From contig NZ_CXOO01000060.1 of assembly GCF_001269385.1 (NCBI RefSeq), positions 1 to 53,531 on the forward strand: a stretch of DNA of 53,531 bases, in the 5' to 3' direction. Shown here piece after piece: positions 50,691 to 53,531 of the stretch. The DNA comes from Limnohabitans sp. DM1 (GTDB lineage: Bacteria; Pseudomonadota; Gammaproteobacteria; Burkholderiales; Burkholderiaceae_C). Every line of letters starts with the position of its first letter. Positions within the stretch are counted from its first letter, which is position 1. A program made the translations under genes and the position numbers. The notes under the pieces are model-generated. The model was not told the origin of the DNA. It did not search any database and saw nothing but the letters and a program-made list of their open reading frames with translations.

Positions 50691-53027
50691 ATGACCCAAG
50701 AAACCAACAACCTTGCCGCCGACCTGTGGGCGCTGGCCGACTTGCTGCGCGGCGATTTCCGTCAGAGCCAATATGGCCGCGTCATCCTGCCTTTTGCCCT
50801 GCTGCGCCGTCTGTAATGTGTGTTGGAAAGCAGCAAGTCTGCTGTGCTCGTCGAAGCCGCCAAGGTGGAGAAGATGGCCATTGCCGAAGAGGCCAAGGAA
50901 AAGCTGCTCCTGCGCGCTACCGGAGGGCTGAGCTTTTTCAACACCTCGCCCATGGACCTGAGTACCTTGGGCGAGTCGGGCATCAAGGCCAATCTGGAGC
51001 GCTACATCCAGTGCTTTTCCAAAGACGCCCGCGAGATTTTTGACCATTTCAAGTTCGCCGAATTCATTGGCCTGCTGAATGACGCCAACCTGCTCTACAA
51101 GGTGGTGCAAAAAGTCCGCACCATGAACTTGCACCCCAAGGCCGTGTCCAACTACGAGATGGGCCTCGTGTTTGAAGAGCTGATCCGCAAGTTTGCCGAA
51201 AGCTCGAACGACACTGCGGGCGAACACTTCACCCCGCGCGACATCGTGCGTCTCACCACCTCGCTGGTGTTCATGGAAGACGACGAAGCCCTGACCAAGC
51301 CCGGCATCATCCGCACCATTTATGACCCCACGGCAGGCACCGGTGGCTTTCTGTCGGCGGGCATGGAATATGTGCACGAGCTGAACCCCCAAGCCGTCAT
51401 GCGCGCCTTTGGTCAGGAGCTGAACCCCGAAAGTTACGCCATCTGCAAGGCAGACATGCTCATCAAAGGGCAGGATGTCAGCAACATCAAGCTTGGCAAC
51501 ACACTCTCCAACGACCACCTCTACGCCAGCAAGTTCGACTACATGCTCTCCAACCCACCCTTTGGCGTGGACTGGAAAAAGATCGAAGGCGACATTGCCG
51601 ACGAACACACCCTCAAAGGCTTTGATGGCCGCTTTGGCCCCGGCCTGCCGCGTGTGTCCGACGGCTCGCTGCTGTTTCTGCTGCACCTCATCAGCAAGTT
51701 GCGCGATGTCACGGACGGCGGCTCAAACGGCGGCTCACGCATCGGCATCATCCTCAATGGCTCGCCGCTGTTCACTGGCGGCGCAGGCTCGGGCGAATCC
51801 GAAATTCGTCGCCATATTCTTGAGAGTGATCTGCTCGAAGCCATCGTCGCATTGCCCACCGACATGTTCTACAACACGGGCATTGCCACCTATGTGTGGG
51901 TGCTTTCGAACAAAAAGCCCGCCGAGCGCAAAGGCAAGGTGCAGCTCATCAACGGGGTCAATCTCTGCGGCAAGATGCGCAAATCGCTGGGCAGCAAGCG
52001 CCATGTGATGGACGAGGCCGATATCGCCACCATCACCCGCTGCTTCGGCAACTTTGAGGTGGTCGAAGCGCAGGCGCTCGATAAACCGGCTGAAGTCAAA
52101 AGCAACCGTGGCCGCCAAGCCGCTAACCCAAAGCCCGAAGCCGTCAAAACTTTCGCCAGCAAAATTTTTGCCTCGCACGAGTTTGGCTACCGCCGCATCA
52201 CCATCGAGCGGCCACTGCGTTTGTCGTGGCAGTTCAGCGATGAGCGCATCGCCAGCCTGCGCTTTGAGTCCGGCGCGCTCGGCAGCGCCATGCAGTGGAT
52301 CTACACCGAGTATGGTCAGGACCACTGGCAAGACGCGGCTGATTGCGAGCTCTACGGCCAGCTTGACGACTACGCCGTCGAAATCCGCGCCTATCTCAAA
52401 AGCCAGTTTGCCGACCTCAAGGAAAAGCAGATCAAAGACCTGCTCGACGCCAGCACCTGGCTGGCGCAAAAGGCCGTGCTGCTCAAGGCCCGCGCCCTGC
52501 AAAGCGAGATCGACACAGTGCAGCACGACGACTTCAATGGCTATGACGAAGCCATCAAAGTCGCCAGCAAAAAGGCAGGAATTTCGCTGGACGCCAAAGA
52601 GAAAAAGCAGATCGCCGATGCCGTGAGCTGGAAGAACCCCGCCGCCGAAAAGGTGGTCAAGAAAACGCACAAAGGCAAAGCGAACCCCCTGTACGGCCTG
52701 TTCGACGTGCACAAAGAAGCCATCGAATACCAAGCCGATGGCGAGCTGCGCGATTTTGAGAACGTGGCGCTAGACCCCAGCCGCCCTGTGAGCGAGAGCG
52801 TGGAGGCCTACTTCATCGCCGAAGTGCAGCCGCATGTGCCCGATGCGTGGATAGACGCCAGCAAGCGCGATGCCAAAGATGCCGAGATCGGCATCGTCGG
52901 TTATGAGATTCCGTTCAACCGCCACTTTTACCAGTACCAGCCGCCTCGGCCGCTGGAAGAAATTGACGCCGATCTGGATGCCGTGAGCGCAGAGATCATG
53001 GCGCTGCTGCGTGAGGTGCATTCATGA
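50691..53027 (+). pseudogene. hsdM: type I restriction-modification methyltransferase HsdM, interrupted at codon 42
   Basis: An ATG at 50691 begins MTQETNNLAADLWALADLLR and continues to ILPFALLRRL, then TAA at 50814-50816 interrupts. The same frame continues after the stop (CVLESSKSAVLVEAAKVEKM...) for 737 codons. In relatives the interrupted position reads LRRLECVLE, so one G-to-T change (GAA to TAA) explains it. The later part has the SAM motif DPTAGTGGFLSAG, the catalytic NPPFG, EHFTPRDIVRLTTSL and a long C-terminal region ending ADLDAVSAEIMALLREVHS. HsdM methylates adenine and forms the complex with HsdS and HsdR. A GTG at 50820, three bases after the stop, could allow reinitiation of a 735-residue protein lacking the first part of the helical N-terminal domain. 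Confidence 0.88.
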
Positions 53028-53173
53028 GTGGTTTGGCCTATCCTGCCCCGCAATTAGTGTCACCACTTCTGACACAATTGCCAAAACTCTCACCACTGGT
53101 GAGACAAATTTACCCCGATGCGGCTAGCTTGTTAAAGAGCAGCCGCCAGACCCAATCCACCGAACATAAGCCT
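53024..53173 (+). other. start of an unidentified downstream gene, cut by an IS element
   Basis: ATGAG at 53024 overlaps the hsdM stop by four bases, the usual arrangement for the next gene of a type I restriction operon (hsdS is expected). Only about ten codons (MSGLAYPAPQL) precede two palindromes and the IS4-like element, so identity cannot be confirmed. The plus frame stays open to the window end, but that part is the antisense of the transposase. Confidence 0.4.
53057..53104. repeat. two adjacent perfect palindromes at the IS boundary
   Basis: GTGTCA (53057-53062) pairs with TGACAC (53070-53075), and TCTCACC (53088-53094) pairs with GGTGAGA (53098-53104). Both contain TCACCACT. They mark the zone between the hsdM operon and the IS4-like transposase and may be part of the IS end. 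Confidence 0.6.
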
Positions 53174-53509
53174 CTACGCCTTGTAAGCCAAATGCGGATG
53201 CGGCTTTGTTTTGCTCGCAGGTCGTGGCCGAGATCGGCCTTCAACCCTTCGCACCAGATTGCCCTTGAGCAGTTCGATGCTCTGGGCGATGCACGTCGCA
53301 AGGGCGCTAGGCAGCAACAGCAAACGGGGCAGCATGCGTTGCATCAGGCTGGCCGCGTAGCTGCGGTTGCAGATTCGATCAGTGCGCTCTTGCATGCCAC
53401 GGGCACAGTAACTGAGCAAAGCGCCCAGGTTGTCGGCCAACACTTTGGCGGCGCTATCAATGACACAGGCTTGCTGGCTCAGGCCGCTGACGCTTTCGAT
53501 TTTCAGGCG
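53174..53509 (-). pseudogene. IS4-family transposase, C-terminal part (cut by contig end)
   Basis: Read from the right edge, the minus frame gives RLKIESVSGLSQQACVIDS, then AAKVLADNLGALLSYCARGMQERTDR..., ending LAYKA with TAG at 53174-53176. The K-x-E-x-x-S-G-L-S motif followed by a KVLADNL helix is the YREK-like C-terminal region of IS4-family DDE transposases. The 5' part is missing because the contig ends. The first visible bases abut sequencing adapter, so the true genomic sequence stops at 53509. Confidence 0.7.
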
Positions 53510-53531
53510 AGATCGGAAGAGCGTCGTGTAG
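53510..53531. other. Illumina adapter sequence (artefact)
   Basis: The last 22 bases start AGATCGGAAGAGCGTCGTGT, which is the reverse complement of the Illumina universal adapter. This is not genomic DNA and shows that the window ends at an untrimmed read end in a repeat. Confidence 0.95.

Noticed and set aside
53024..53531. Plus-strand frame open from the hsdM end to the window end as a full hsdS gene
   Set aside because: Beyond the first codons it is antisense to an IS4-type transposase and runs into adapter sequence; no target-recognition domain features are visible.

Overview
This 53.5 kb window looks like chromosomal DNA of a betaproteobacterium of the order Burkholderiales, most likely family Comamonadaceae. 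The reasons are the GC-rich composition, a long RpoD with an Ala/Lys/Pro-rich N-terminal extension, a TctCBA-type transporter with a Bug-type binding protein, bdhA, DarP next to PmbA, and a pyruvate dehydrogenase operon whose E3 subunit carries its own lipoyl domain. The genus cannot be fixed by reading alone. The window is probably a whole short-read contig: an ISL3-type transposase runs off the left edge, an IS4-type transposase runs off the right edge, and the last 22 bases match the Illumina adapter.

Layout from left to right. 0-7 kb holds an IS remnant, then rpoD, mog and darP on the minus strand and pmbA plus an EamA transporter on the plus strand. 7-13.3 kb is the most suggestive metabolic locus. 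It is a tight minus-strand operon of a class III aminotransferase, tctC, tctB, tctA and a histone-deacetylase-like amidohydrolase, divergent from a MarR regulator with a palindrome between them. The gene set suggests uptake, deacetylation and transamination of an unknown N-acylated amine. 13.3-19.2 kb holds yqeY, rpsU, a patatin-type (type Vd) autotransporter, an MscS channel and a BaiN-type flavoprotein. 19.3-20 kb is a ccdAB toxin-antitoxin module with a perfect operator palindrome. 20-27.2 kb holds cobA, ybiB, mfd, a repeat-filled intergenic region and ispD-ispF. 27.2-33.6 kb holds a bdhA-ompR-envZ operon, an alpha/beta hydrolase, relA and tRNA-Val(GAC). 33.7-40.7 kb holds a SapC-family protein, prlC, folD and a FixJ-type regulator with a PAS sensor kinase, divergent from the pyruvate dehydrogenase operon.

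40.8-47.1 kb is aceE-aceF-lpdA. The three interdomain linkers of AceF and LpdA are each bracketed by in-frame arrays of a 7-nt repeat (GTTGAGC on one side, its reverse complement on the other). From 47.1 kb the sequence becomes accessory: a truncated IS91/ISCR-like transposase, a 1.1 kb AT-rich insert encoding two lipoproteins, and then a second, diverged copy of the last 1,038 bp of lpdA. This looks like an integration or recombination scar. It is followed by a hybrid toxin-antitoxin pair (Phd/YefM-type antitoxin with a CcdB-type toxin) and a type I restriction-modification hsdM broken by a stop at codon 42.

No CRISPR array, rRNA or prophage was seen. The best candidates for undescribed biology are the aminotransferase-Tct-amidohydrolase operon, the heptad-repeat arrays inside lipoyl linkers, the lpdA duplication island and the hybrid Phd-CcdB module.
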